DNA of 64,000 bases from Larix kaempferi (lineage: Eukaryota; Streptophyta; Pinopsida; Pinales; Pinaceae), in contig BSBM01001929.1 of NCBI GenBank assembly GCA_027924585.1, positions 186,001 to 250,000 on the forward strand, given 5' to 3'. The translations under genes and the position numbers were made by a program. Positions 44,690-55,970 of this stretch are shown one piece after another; the stretch's first letter is position 1, and every line of letters begins with the position of its first letter. The notes under the pieces are model-generated. The model searched no databases, was not told the origin of the DNA, and saw only the letters and a list, made by a program, of their open reading frames with translations.

Positions 44690-46930
44690 GTCCCCTATCC
44701 CACCAATATTAACCTTGGGTTTTAAGAAAAAACAAAAAAACAAATTAAACTAACATTAAAACTAACAAATTTAAACTAATGTTGTTAAAATATACTAACC
44801 TAACATTATAATTTAAAATTAAAAACAAAATAAACTAACCTAACATTATAATTTAAAATTTAAAAAAAAACTAACTAGCATTATACTAACCTCACTAACA
44901 TTATACAAAATTTAAAAAAAACTTAAAAACAAAATAAAACTAACATTATAAAAATTTAAAAATTTAAAAAATTCAAACTATACAAAATTTAAAAAATAAT
45001 TAAAAACTAACATTATTTAAAATTAAAAAACAAAAAACTATACAAATTTTTTAAAAAAAATTAAAAACAATTAAAAAAACAACAACAATTGCGGGGAGGT
45101 GGAAGGTAGGTGGGCGGCGGGGGAGGTGGAAGGGAGGTGGTGGCGAGGGAAGGGAGGGTAGAGGAGGTGGAAGGTTTGGGGGAATGGGGAGGAGAAAGGA
45201 GGGGGAAGGGGAGGCCCACAGAGGGATACGGGAGGCGGAGGAGGAGGTGGAGTTGGGTGGCGCGGGGAGGTGGAAGGGAGGGTGTGGGGTGGTGGGGGTG
45301 GGCATCGCGCCACTCGTGAGGGGCGGCACTTTGGAGCCCAAGCTGGCAGAGCTCTCACTCCCTCCACCCCCTCCCTCTTCCCCGCTGCCCTCCACTTCTG
45401 CCTCCTGCCTCCTCGCACCCCCTTCTCCCGCCACTCCACACCCCTCCCCTTCCCCCTCCTCCCTCCTCCCGGCGCCAATGGACTTTTCCCTCCCCCCGCA
45501 CCCTCCCTTCCACCTCCCCCCACCGCCCAACTCCCCCTCCTCCTCCTCCCTTATCCCTCTGCAGCCGTTTCGAACCCCACTCCCCCCTCCTCCCTCCTCA
45601 TGGCTCCTTCCCCCACCACCCCAAAGCCCTCCCTTCCACCTCCCCACGCCGCCCAACTCCACCTCCTTCTCCTCCTCCCTTATCCCTCCACAGCCCTCCC
45701 CTTCCCCCTCCTCCCTCCTCCCCGTGCCCCCACACCTTCTACCTCCCCCACTGCTCGTGCTTCCACCGTCGCCGCCCTCCCTTCCACCTCCTTCACAACG
45801 TTAATTTTTTTTAATCATTTTTAATTTATTTTTTTTAATTATTTTGTTTTTAATTTAAAAAAAAATGTATAGTTTGTGTTGGTTTTGTTCATTTTTAAAT
45901 TTTGTTTTTAAATTTTGTATGGTTTGTATTTTTATTGTAGTTTGTTTTTTTAATAAGTTTTAATTTTTTATAATGTTAGTTTTAGTTTGTTTTTAATTTT
46001 TTTTTAATTATTTTGTTTTTAGTTTTTTTTTTATTTTGTATAGTTTGTTTTTTTTTATTGCATATAGTTTGATTTTTTTAATTTTTAATTTTTTATAATG
46101 TTAGTTTTAGTTTGTTTTTAATTATTTTGTTTTTAAGTTTTTTTAAAAAAATTTGTATAGTTTGATTTTTGTTTGTATATAGTTTAATTTTTTTTAATTT
46201 TTTTTTTTATAATTTAGTTTTATTTTTCTTTTAATTATGTTTTTAATTATTTGTTTTTTAGTTTTATTTTTTATTTTGTATAATGATAGTTAGGTTAGTA
46301 TATAGTTAGTTAGTTTTATTTTATTTTTTTAATTTTTTTAAATTTTTAATTATAATGTTAGGTTAGTTTATTTTGTTTTTAAATTTTTATTAAATTTTTA
46401 ATTATAACAACAGTAGTTTAACAAATTTGTTAGTTTTAATGTTAGTTTAATTTGTTTTTAATTTTTTTTAAATGTTAGTTTATAATGTTGTTAGGTTAGT
46501 TTAAGTTGTTTTTATTTATTTTTTAAATTGTTTTATATAATGTTATTAGGGGTTACTTTAATTTATTTTTAATTTTTCTTTAATTTTTTTATTATAAAGT
46601 TGTTAGGGGTTAGTTTAATTTATTTTATTATAATGTTGTTAGGGGTTAGTTTAATTTATTTTATTATAATGTTAGAGGCGACGTTTGTTTTAATTTTAAA
46701 AAACAATGTATTATTTTGTTAAGGGGTAGGTGGGTTAGTTTAATTTTCTTTTAATTTTTATTAACTTGTTAAGGGTGGGTTAATGGTAGTAGTAGTGGTA
46801 GGTTTAATTGTTATTATATAGCTAGGGGTAGGGGGTAGTGATAGTGATAGGTTTAATTGTTTTTTAAAATAAATTATTATATATTTTAGGGGGGTCAGGG
46901 GTAGGTCTACATTTTTCAAAATAATTTTCA
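44690..46930. repeat. Large inverted repeat (foldback-like) with GC-rich core
   Basis: The left arm is AT-rich (44.70-45.09 kb) then purine-rich on the plus strand (45.09-45.33 kb). The right arm is pyrimidine-rich (45.34-45.80 kb) then AT-rich (45.80-46.93 kb). The reverse complement of the left arm (aatgttaggttagtttattt, then ttgttagttttaatgttag) recurs in the right arm near 46,355-46,460. ggaggtggaaggg blocks mirror cccttccacctcc blocks. The spacer is about 45,300-45,360. The right arm is longer because of extra tandem units. ORFs in the GC core are compositional artefacts. Confidence 0.75.
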
Positions 46931-47511
46931 AAATGTAAAAAGTGGTGATTATGAATGTAAAATATTTTAAATTTGTTTAAAATGTTTTTCAAATGCAGTC
47001 TATACTTAATATTTGTGTTGATTGTATTTTAAAATTCTACATTTTGGATATATGGGCAATGGCATCAAGAAAGATATCTGTAAACGTTTCTGGATCAAGA
47101 GCGGCGATGATTGCATCGAAAAAAATAGTTGAGGCATCTGAGAATGTTGAGCCTCAAGATGGAGATCTTACCTTTGAAGATTTCAAAATGAAGAAGGTTA
47201 GAGAATGGAAACATGTAGCAGAAGAGGATAGAAGAAAGTATCATTGGCATCTTAAGGAAAGAAATCAAGGAAAACCAGAAAGCATTCTCTTATATTCTTC
47301 TGCATTTCCATATATCCAATCAGATTACCATCTATTGGGATTGCCGAGAGATATATGTGTTATGCCGGATACAGATATTGTTTATGCACAAGTGAAGCAA
47401 GCCAAAACCTTTGCCAAAATCCGATATGCTTTGAAGATTTCAAAATATAATGTTCAAGAAAATTTCACATATTTTTGTCAAGGGGTCGTGCATGAAATTG
47501 ACAGCGGGAGA

Positions 47512-47610
47512 GTAAGTTCGAATATTGATATTATTCTTAAATTAGTTTTGTTATAACTTGGATACCACAATGTAATAGATTTTTAACACGTTAATGTTTT
47601 TATTTTGCAG
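47512..47610 (+). other. Intron 1 of ParB-methyltransferase gene
   Basis: The donor is aga|gtaagt and the acceptor is tattttgcag|gat. Removal joins GVVHEIDSGR to DFSISISK in phase 0. Confidence 0.75.
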
Positions 47611-49020
47611 GATTTTTCCATTTCGATTTCAAAAATGTTGAATGGAATATACTATATGGAGGACGATCCTATGGATGTCGTTAATGTCGCTATTCAAAAG
47701 GGACTGGAAGCAAGGAAGAATAAACAAGTGTCAAATGTTCAAACTGAAGAAGTACAAGCACAAAGAGGAAAGAGCATTGGACAATCAAATCAGGTAACTA
47801 GAAGGGTTATATATAAATCTTCATATCGCCCAACTTAACATGATGAAATTGTTGCAAATAAGCTTGCCACTCCTGCTAGTAAGAGTAACAAAAACTCTCA
47901 TAAAAGAAATATGGTTGAGAGTGCCTCGATTCCTAATATTGAAGGCCTTGTTGAATTAGAAGGAACCCCTTCAAATCAGAAAAAGAGGAGATCTGTTGTT
48001 ACTGAAACCAATGTTATTCCTGAATCTGAGAGTGAAAATTCTTGTGGCAGTAGGAAAATCATTACTCTGGGTACTGATGTAGAGGATGGCATTGTCAAGA
48101 CAACACAAAATGCCATTTGACATCGATTGCGGAGGGATAATTTGGTTAACAAGGGACACACATTTGAGTTGAATGTGAATCAACTTTATAGACCCACGGA
48201 AGGGCAAGATAAATTTAGAATTAGAAAATCACATCACTTGCATATCCACAACTTGAAAGCATTGATGAGGCACAATTCCTATGCACATGTGGTTGACTAC
48301 CTAGTCCTTGTTGACCCACAAGATGTTCCTAGTAGAGATGAATTTGATCAAACAAGATGTTTTCATTACAAATATTATGTTCTTGGGGGTAATCATTCTG
48401 CAGTGGAAAGAAGAGAGTTGATGCAAGAATATCCCAATAACCCTATTTTTGAAACAGTTAAATGCATCATTTATGTTGGTTTACCAGATGTAGAAGCAAA
48501 GTTGTTGGCATGGGATCATAACACAGATAGTGAATATAGGTTGACAATGAGATTTATTCAAAGAGTGATATTTATCCACAGTGAATTTGTGCAAATATGT
48601 GGTGGGGATAAATGTGGAGTTGTTGCAAGTTTTCAGAAACAATGTTGTCTAGAAATAGGTCTCCCTATTAAAGATGATAATGTGAAACAAAAAAATGCCA
48701 AACGAAGTGATGCATTCAGAGCTATAGATCCTTTTTTCCAGTTGGCATTCAGAGTTGGGAAAACATGGGATTTGATTGATGATATATTTAGCTTGTGGGA
48801 GAATATTGGCTTAAAAAAACCAGAAAGTGAAAAAAAGTAGAGTTGTTCCATGGAGAGGTGGTAAGGAAGGTCCTGATGTCAAGAGTCTGCCAGAAGACAT
48901 GGCTATTACACCTTGGAGAACAATACAAGGTGTGAAGGATGAAACATTAATAACTACAATACTATCACGGGTAAAGTCAAGTGAAATATCCATGGAGGAA
49001 ATGTGCAGTGAATTTGACAA

Positions 49021-49144
49021 GTAAGTTGATGGTTTTTTTAATGGTACAATGTTTTGTTCTTGAGTTACATATTTTTTATGTTCTATGTATTATGTTATAT
49101 TCTTATATATGATTGTAAACATAATTTATTGTTTCATTGTCTAG
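49021..49144 (+). other. Intron 2 of ParB-methyltransferase gene
   Basis: The donor is acaa|gtaagt and the acceptor is ttgtctag|tcat. The join keeps the frame from EEMCSEFD into NHKVYMKIQEEM. Length 124 bp. Confidence 0.7.
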
Positions 49145-50200
49145 TCATAAGGTCTACATGAAAATACAAGAGGAGATGCTTATAATGTTGAATGAGAAGA
49201 GTTGGGATGATGTCAAATGCAACTATCCAGACACAAGCTCGATAGAAACTTTAAAACAATTTTTTGTTGCATTCAAGAAGATATGTTGATCTAAGATACA
49301 TCCTATTTTATTTATTTTCTAATTCAATTCGTTTCTATTTTATTACTTATAGAGATAATTTTCATTTGAAGATGCCAAAGAGGGGTACAGATGGAGTACC
49401 GGAGTCCTTCAAAATTCATATCCAAAGAACCAAAATAGAACGACAAAGGAGACAACGTCTTGCAAATGTTGAAATTGATCATACACTTGATCATTATATT
49501 TGGAATGGGCTTGACACTGTGAAATATAATGTCATTTTTGGTGACTGTGCAGACATTGCAAAACTTGTTCCTAAATGGAGTACGCACTAGTGATTGCAAA
49601 TATCCCTCATGGATACAATATCTGAAATACTACTTATGATTGTGAGCCTTATACTTACCAATCATTCAATATAGTGGTTTCGGGATTTGTAGATGTCACA
49701 TCACCACTATGGAGATTTGTTGTTTTCCATTCAGACACACAATTAGGGGGGTTGTTGACAACCTTCAAGGGTGAAGGAAAAAAAAATGAAGCAACTTTAT
49801 TGGTAATATATTTGCACTATATTATCAATTTTTTGAATTTATAAATCAATTATATTTATTGATAGGTTAAATAAATTTTTTTAATATTTTTGTTATAGGC
49901 AAAATCCTAATGTTCATAGCTCTAGCAGCGATCAATTCCTGAGTGATATTGAAAGCATACATCTTGCAACTTGGACAAAAGATGAGACTTATGATTCTCT
50001 TATAATCAATGAAAAGAGTGGAGGAAAACATAGTCAGTTGTTGAGTCATAATGCCATGGTAAGAAAATTAACATATGAAGAAAGGGATTTGAAAGGAGTG
50101 ACTATAAACATCTATCAAAAGCCACGAGCGTTGATTAATTATCTCATAGATACATTTTCAAGAGAAGGAGATTTGGTCTTAGATTTGTTCTCGGGTTCAA

Positions 50201-50294
50201 GTAAAATTTCTCATATTACATATGAAAGCATATATCAAGTTTTATTCTTTTTTATGCTATTTGACTTAACTTTATTTTTTATTTTGGTGATTAG
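50201..50294 (+). other. Intron splitting methyltransferase motif I
   Basis: The donor is ttcaa|gtaaaa and the acceptor is ggtgattag|gtac. The join gives D-L-F-S-G-S-S-T-T-I-A in a continuous frame. The usual motif has Gly at the codon spanning the junction. The last exon base is A, so that Gly codon reads as Ser, which may also weaken splicing. Confidence 0.7.
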
Positions 50295-50641
50295 GTACAA
50301 CAATAGCATGCTCCTTACAGAAAGGAAGAACTTGCATATCCATTGATAATGATCCACTGCAATGCAATTACATAAAGCAAAGAATTAATGTTATTCAAGT
50401 TCTATCAGATGAACTGCAAGAAGTTAGTTTGAAGAAAGGAGAGTTTAGTGAAACACTTGTGGCAAAGATGTCAAAAGAGCCCCAACCCCCTTTAGGAGGG
50501 GTGTTTGGAAAGGAGCACTTTGGGGATCTTGCAGACACAGAAGACCCAATGGAAGAGGACATTGATGTCCCTGAGGAAAGTCAAGCTACAGGAAATTCCA
50601 ATTTAGATGATGAATTTGGCCTGCATGATATTGTTGATTAG

Positions 50642-51184
50642 TTTCATGTTTTGAAGAAAATGTAAATTCGACAATTTTTTTATAAGATATATTAGAAATG
50701 TTTTGACTTTTAGACTTAATTTTAGAAATAAAATTTCTATATATAATGTTTGAAATATGTTTTTTACAAATAATTTGTATGGTTTTTCTTGAATTTATGT
50801 GAATCAACACTTTTTGGAAAATAATATTAAATAGTATCATTTTTATACAAAACATCTCTGAAAATTGATTGAAAATGGTTTTAAATGTCCTTATTTTCTG
50901 GAAGTTTTTACAATTTTGTCAATAAAAGTGTCTTATTTTGTCCATAAAAATGTCTTATTTTATAGAAAAAATTGCAAAATGTATATGTTTTCCATTATAG
51001 CTTGCTTAAAAATGTATGTTATTTTGCTAAATTTCTAAAAACGCACCTGAAAATAGAAAAAAAAAATGTACGATAAAGATAATTCAAAGGCCCCAAAAAA
51101 TGCCTCGAAATGAAAACGTGTGATACTGGCATCACTCCTTTTTGAAACGGAGCTAAAAATAGCTACTAAAATTACGAGAGAGAA
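50642..51184. other. AT-rich 3' flank of methyltransferase gene
   Basis: No coding sequence. Likely 3' UTR and spacer, with a short reiterated ttttgtccataaaaatgtctt motif near 50,920-50,960. It ends at a hairpin next to the LINE truncation point. Confidence 0.5.
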
Positions 51185-51212
51185 AAACGAGAACTGTGTC
51201 GAGTTCTCGTTT
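51185..51212. other. Perfect 11-bp hairpin at LINE junction
   Basis: aaacgagaact (51185-51195) pairs with agttctcgttt (51202-51212) around a 6-nt loop. It coincides with the point where LINE coding similarity ends (about 51,215). Confidence 0.75.
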
Positions 51213-51214
51213 CA

Positions 51215-51960
51215 TAGTATAAGTGGTTGAAATCGATGAACACATGATCTATAGTTTCCTGAGCTGAATAACAGAGAGGGCACCTGTGTGACCCTATAAT
51301 TCCACACTTTGCTAAATTCTCACCTGTCAAGATTCTTCTATGCATGAGGACCCAACTGAAAAAAAAATTAATCTTTGGGATGCCAAAAGAGTCCCAAACA
51401 TGCTTCCACAGAGCGACTGGCAGAGTCTAGGGATGCTGCGACCGAAGGGTAGCGAATCCCTGAGCTGCAGTGTAGACTCCCGTCGGTCCCCAACCCCATT
51501 TATCCCTTAATCAGGTGTGCACCGGCGCTAAACCAGCACGGGAAGCAAGCAGAATGCTTAGTTGATTTTGCATCCTATAGGGCGGCCTAGGTAAATTCCA
51601 TTCATGCCAATTTCCCGCCTGGTCCCATGTAGAAATGCTAGCCAGATTAAGAATGCCACGCTGAGAGAGCCAGTCACGTAATTCTTGGATTTTGACTATG
51701 TGCTTGAGAGGTTGATGTCCCATAATTTTATCATCCCACAACCAAATATTTTTCCCATTTCCAGGAATATGATAGAGATGTTCTTTGAATAAATCCGAAC
51801 CACGACTGCACATCTTCCAAAGCGTGGTGCCTTTGCTAGCTATTCCTTCTTCCATGTTGTGCACTGATAGCTTGTTCAAATATTTTTTAATTAGCACTTG
51901 GCTAACTGAATGACTTTGATTTGAGAAAATATTCCACAATATCTTTCCTCCCAGAGCCAA
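51215..51960 (-). pseudogene. LINE ORF2 C-terminal zf-RVT region
   Basis: The 149-residue stretch 51511-51960 has MALGGKILWNIFSNQSHS and KEHLYHIPGNGKNIWLWDD, usual between RT and the zinc-binding RVT domain. Further left, a frame gives SFGIPKINFFFSWVLMHRRI, then CGIIGSHRCPLC and DHVFIDF. That is the zf-RVT Cys/His block, cut off at the hairpin. Confidence 0.75.
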
Positions 51961-52136
51961 ATTAGATAACCCAGGATCTCTGACCTACAGACCACCTTCT
52001 GAGAATGGCTTTTTCACGATATCCCAACTCACCAAATGAATTTTTTTTTATTCCCCTTACCTCCTTGCCACAGAAAGGTTTGAATTATCTTTTAAACCTG
52101 CTCAGTAATCATCTTTGGATCCAAGAGAAACGATGC

Positions 52137-53370
52137 CTAATAAATAGGCAAAGAGGAGACAACCAATTTGATAAGAGTTAACTTTCGAGCGGTGGTGTGC
52201 CACTGTCCACCCCAGGCTGCCAATTTTGACTTGATTTTACTGATGACTTCTAGCCAATGAGCAGCCTTAGTGATGCCCAAAGTTAAAGGCAGCCCAATAT
52301 ACTTAAATGTTTCCCATGATGCGAAGCCCGTGTAGCCTAAGAAGTGGGCAATTCGTTGAATGGTAGTTTGATCTACCTTCCATCCATACACAATACTTTT
52401 TCTCTTACTGACAAGAGCTATAGAGACTCTGCAGAAGCTTTGTATAACTTCATTGAAAACCCTTGCAATTTTAACGGAGGCGCCTCCCAAAAGGAGAGAA
52501 TAATCTACGAATAAGGCATGGTTGGTAGGTTCTAGATCTTTCATCACTCGAATGCCAGGAGCTATCCCTGCTACCTTCTCTACATTCAACTTTCGACTAA
52601 GAGAGTCTACCATCAGAATATACAAGAAAGGGGACAAGGGGCAGCCCTTCCTTATACCCCGAGTGCCTTGAAATTAATTGGTCGGCCTGCCATTTACTAG
52701 AGGAGCGATCCAAGGATTTCCTATACAAGCTTTGATCACTCTTACAAAGTCAGTGCTAAATCCAAATGAAAGAAGAACTTGAAACAAAAAAGAATGCCTT
52801 ACCCAGTCGAAGGCATTAGCATATCAATCTTTATAATCATCCCTTTTTCATTGCATTGATGACTAGAATGGATGGTTTCCTGCACAAGAATCACATTATC
52901 CATGATATGCCTTCCTTTTACAAACCCACCTTGACTGGGAGAAATGAGATTACCAAGCATTGCCTTGATTCTATTGGCCATGAGCTTGGACAGAATTTTA
53001 TAAGAAGCATTGCACAACGAGATAGGCCTAAACTGATCAAAGGTCCCAGGGTTTGAATCCTTGGGAATTAAAGAAAGGAATGTAGAATTTATGCTTCCTC
53101 CCACCTTGGATTTTTGGAGGAATCCCTTGATCATTCGGAATAAATCCACCTTGATTATGTCCCACCATATTCTATAAAAATGTATGGAAAAGCCATCGGG
53201 CCCTGGGGCTTTGTCCGAATCCATTGCCCAGATGACATTGTTGATTTCAATTTCAGAGAAGGGCTTCAAAAGGATTGCATTATCTTCCTCCCCTACCAGT
53301 CTCGGAATGTGTGTGAGAAAATATGAAAATTCCTCCTCAGTATCCATTCCTTCTTCAGTAAAGAGATGCT
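52137..53370 (-). pseudogene. LINE ORF2 reverse transcriptase
   Basis: The first half (52799-53347) has AMDSDKAPGPDGFSIHFYR, FLSLIPKDSNPGTFDQFRPI and SPSQGGFVKGRHIMDNV. The second half (52137-52637) has MSPFLYILMVDSLSRKLN, then the catalytic block FVDY at 52500-52511 where F-A-D-D is expected. The second Asp is lost, and the enzyme cannot work. A frameshifted gap lies between (52.64-52.80 kb). The usual role is target-primed reverse transcription. Confidence 0.88.
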
Positions 53371-53399
53371 GAAAATGGGAAGTTGTAGCCTCTTTTAAT

Positions 53400-54620
53400 T
53401 AGGCAGTTTCTTTGTCGACAGTCCGATCGGAAGAAGTGATTTCATCCATGTGATTTCGAGAGAGGCGAGCTTTAAATTGTTTATGAAAGAATGGAGTATT
53501 TATGTCTCCCGACTTCATCCAAAGGCTTCTTGATTTAATCCTCTAGTGCTCTTCCTCATGCCTATAAGATCAAAATGTAGTGAGCTTGTCAGCTTGTTCC
53601 TTCTGAATTTCTGAATGAGTAATATCTTTAGACTCCATATCAAATTGCAAATCTAACAGTTGATTGGTGGAATGTTCTCTGTAGCTAGTGGGTGAGGCAG
53701 AGGGATTTTTTATCCAATTTTTCAAATCCACCTTAGTTGCCTTAAATTTCTGCTCCCATACAAATCTAGGAGACCCATTGATAGGAACGCACCAAGCATT
53801 TATAATAGTGTCCTCAAACCCTTCTCTTTCATCCCAGAGTGGATTAAACCGGAAGGGGATGGACCCCAATCTTTCTGCTTCCACAAACTACAGTAATATA
53901 GGTTTGCGATCAGAAGTCAATTTTTGAAGAATTTTAGTAAAGATGATCTTATTTTCTATTAGAAAGGAACTCAGAATTAAGTATCTGTTCAATCGGGATG
54001 AAATATGATAATCCCCAAGACAATTGTTAGTCCATGTGTAAAGCCCTTTTTTAGGTTTGAATTCTATTAAATCCCACTGCTGAATAAGATCTTCGACAAA
54101 AGGAAGAAACTGGTCTCGATTGGTGTTTCCTCCTCACTTTTATTTAGGTTCAAACACAAGGTTGAAATCACTAGCAAGAATTAAATTCTTAGGAGATCGT
54201 ATCTCTAAACATTCTAATAGAGTTTGCCAGCACACTCTCTTTTCAGCGTAATATACAGGGACATATAGGTTGACAAGAGCGAAGGTCATCTTGTTTAAAG
54301 TGTGTCTGAGTTCGGTGTAAATCCAATGTTGCATCTCGTAAGAGCTTTTGAGATGAAATTTGTCATCCTCCCACAGGCAAGTCCTCCGAATGAGCCTCTT
54401 GCACTGACTTCTCTCCTGGCATTTATTTTCCAATTCGATTACTGATCTGAAGAAGGGCTTCCCCTTCTATTTTAGTCTCTTGGAGCCTGAGGATCTCAGG
54501 AGATTTTGATTTCAATCGATTTTTTACAGCTTCAGATTTTAAGGGATTCCCCATGCCTCTGCAATTCCAAGAGACTAGATGCATTCTTTGTTGGAAGGTC
54601 AGGGGGAAGATCCTCCCTTG
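53400..54620 (-). pseudogene. LINE ORF2 endonuclease and linker
   Basis: Near 54,450-54,560 broken frames give PEILRLQETKIEGEALLQ, the L-Q-E-T-K metal-binding block of the APE-like endonuclease. The piece 54140-54433 has MTFALVNLYVPVYYAEKRV and NLILASDFNLV, where G-D-F-N is expected and the Gly is replaced by Ser. The linker 53570-53884 (PLWDEREGFEDTI and similar) is typical of plant LINEs. Several stops. It would nick the insertion target. Confidence 0.78.
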
Positions 54621-54907
54621 GGAGGTCTATTTCTAGTATTTATGCCTATGGACATCTCGATCGTTGGCTAACTACCTTTCATTTTTTGCCTCTCCGCTTC
54701 TTCTGCCCTTGTCTCCCTATGAGATTTTCTCCCAACTCTTTTTGATGGCCTCTCAAAGGTGTCATCTTCCGAGGATCCTGAAATCTCTGTAGACTTCTTT
54801 CTTGTCATTTTAGCATAGAAGAGAGGGCTAGAGGCTCTAATAGGGGATCCATCCTGTAGAGGGGCAGTTTCTTCCAGGATTTTGTCTTCAACCGTTGTAG
54901 TGGGCTA

Positions 54908-55915
54908 CTATTCAACCTCTTCAACAACTGAGGCTGAAGGTTCTTCTGGAATACTGATATTTTCAAACTGATTAAAAGATGTCTCTATCCTTGATGGGAC
55001 TGAACTCCCTTCACCTTGGAGCTGACCAGAGGATGGGACTTCATTCCCCATAGACGTCCCTTTTCCTTTTGATCTATTAATTTGTTTTGCTGTGATTGGT
55101 TTCTGAGCTGGGATCCATTGATTTCCCTTAGCTTTCTCGACCTCCTCCTCTCCCTTTTTTTTGCAATGCCTGGAAAAATGCCCATACTCGTGGCAATATC
55201 GGCATTTAAATGGAAGTTGCTCGTAGTCTAACTCTTGGATGTAAAACCAATCAACCACTGTGATTTTTACTACTTCAGGAAGCCCTACCTCCAAATCCAC
55301 CTCTACACAAATTTTGGCGCAGGTATACTGATCCTTCCTCTCTGAACGATCAATGTATTTCACAAGTTTGTTTCCTATGGCTTCTAATGATTTGGGATTC
55401 CAGCAGTGTAGAGGTAAGTGAGGCAGGAGAACCCATATTGGGACTTTCGAGGGCACATCTTGCGTCGAATCAAAGTCCGGTGTCCATTTATTCAAATACA
55501 ACCCTTGAGGGCCCATAAAATAAGGCTCATTCCTAAAAATAAGATTCCTATCCTCTACATTGTCAAAGACAAAAATAAAGAAGCCCTTACCCACTAAATG
55601 GTTGTTGATGCCATCTTTAACCAATGATCTCCAGTTTCGTTGCACGCAGTTATCAACTGCTTTGGGCGAAGGCCAGAGGCCGGTGAAATTCCCTATGAGC
55701 CCTCTTTCTGAAAGGTTCAGCGCTAATCTACACGGATCTTCAGTCAGTAGGTCAACTGTTGGGATACTAGCGAGGCATTTGACAAATTTCTGTTGTTGCA
55801 CACTCGATGGGCGTTTCCCACAGGCAGCCACCAGATTCTTGAACGCAACTAGCTCGAGCAGGGGAGGGAAGGCCTCGGGGCCCCCTCCAGGAGCCATATC
55901 AGGTAGAATTAGCAC
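54908..55915 (-). pseudogene. LINE ORF1 (DUF4283-type, CCHC knuckle)
   Basis: A 335-residue open frame starting MLILPDMAPGGGPEAFPP. The RNA-binding DUF4283-like part has NWRSLVKDGINNHLVGKGFF, FIFVFDNVEDRNLIFRNEPY, PYFMGPQGLYLNKWTPDF and VPIWVLLPHLPLHCW. One CCHC knuckle, CRYCHEYGHFSRHC, lies near 55,165-55,205, followed by a Lys/Ser-rich tail. It is the best-preserved reading frame of the element and is nearly full length. It coats LINE RNA. It was labelled a pseudogene because the element is dead, although this frame itself shows no break. Confidence 0.85.
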
Positions 55916-55970
55916 AATCCCACCCCTCTGTAGACAGCACGCAAGTTGAAAATCAAAAGGAGGGTTTAAC

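Larger units (their letters stand above)
47059..50641 (+). pseudogene. ParB-like plus N4/N6-type DNA methyltransferase gene, multi-exon, degraded
   Basis: Proposed start at 47059 (MASRKISVNVSGSR). Exon 1 ends at 47511, with a 99-bp GT-AG intron 47512-47610. Exon 2 (47611-49020) has a Lys/Ser-rich linker, then a ParB-like domain (about 48,250-48,650: VVDYLVLVDPQDVPSRDEFD, YYVLGGNHSAVERREL, DVEAKLLAWDHN). Further introns lie at 49021-49144, about 49281-49352, 49803-49898 and 50201-50294. The C-terminal half resembles an N6_N4 methylase: YNVIFGDCAD, a motif-IV candidate VIANIPHGYN, and motif I LVLDLFSGS|TTIAC followed by GRTCISIDNDP. An acidic tail ends at 50641. Stops at 47836 and 48118, an A-run frameshift near 48,830, a shift near 49,575 and a stop near 49,623 mark it as degraded. 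An amino-methyltransferase role is inferred. Confidence 0.75.
51215..55970 (-). mobile_element. LINE (non-LTR retrotransposon), 3'-truncated
   Basis: Minus-strand order is ORF1 (54908-55915), then ORF2 with endonuclease (about 53.9-54.6 kb), RT (52.1-53.4 kb) and a zf-RVT region (51.2-51.96 kb). The combination of a DUF4283-type ORF1 with an EN-RT ORF2 is typical of plant L1-like elements. It stops inside the zf-RVT region with no poly(A) tail, so the 3' end is missing. The 5' end is near 55,970; no target duplication could be defined. Confidence 0.88.

Noticed and set aside
45051-45824. Long overlapping ORFs on both strands (up to about 206 residues)
   Set aside because: They lie in the G/A-rich and C/T-rich core of the inverted repeat, encode only Gly/Glu/Arg or Pro/Ser runs, and are open in several frames because stop codons are rare in such composition.
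47059-50641. Bacterial contamination as the source of the methyltransferase
   Set aside because: Canonical GT-AG introns, AT-rich plant-like flanks and the surrounding retroelements argue for a nuclear locus.
42040-51220. Terminal inverted repeats around the methyltransferase island
   Set aside because: Looked for the reverse complement of the 51,185 hairpin arms and neighbouring sequence near 42,050 and found none. The left edge is inside coding sequence.
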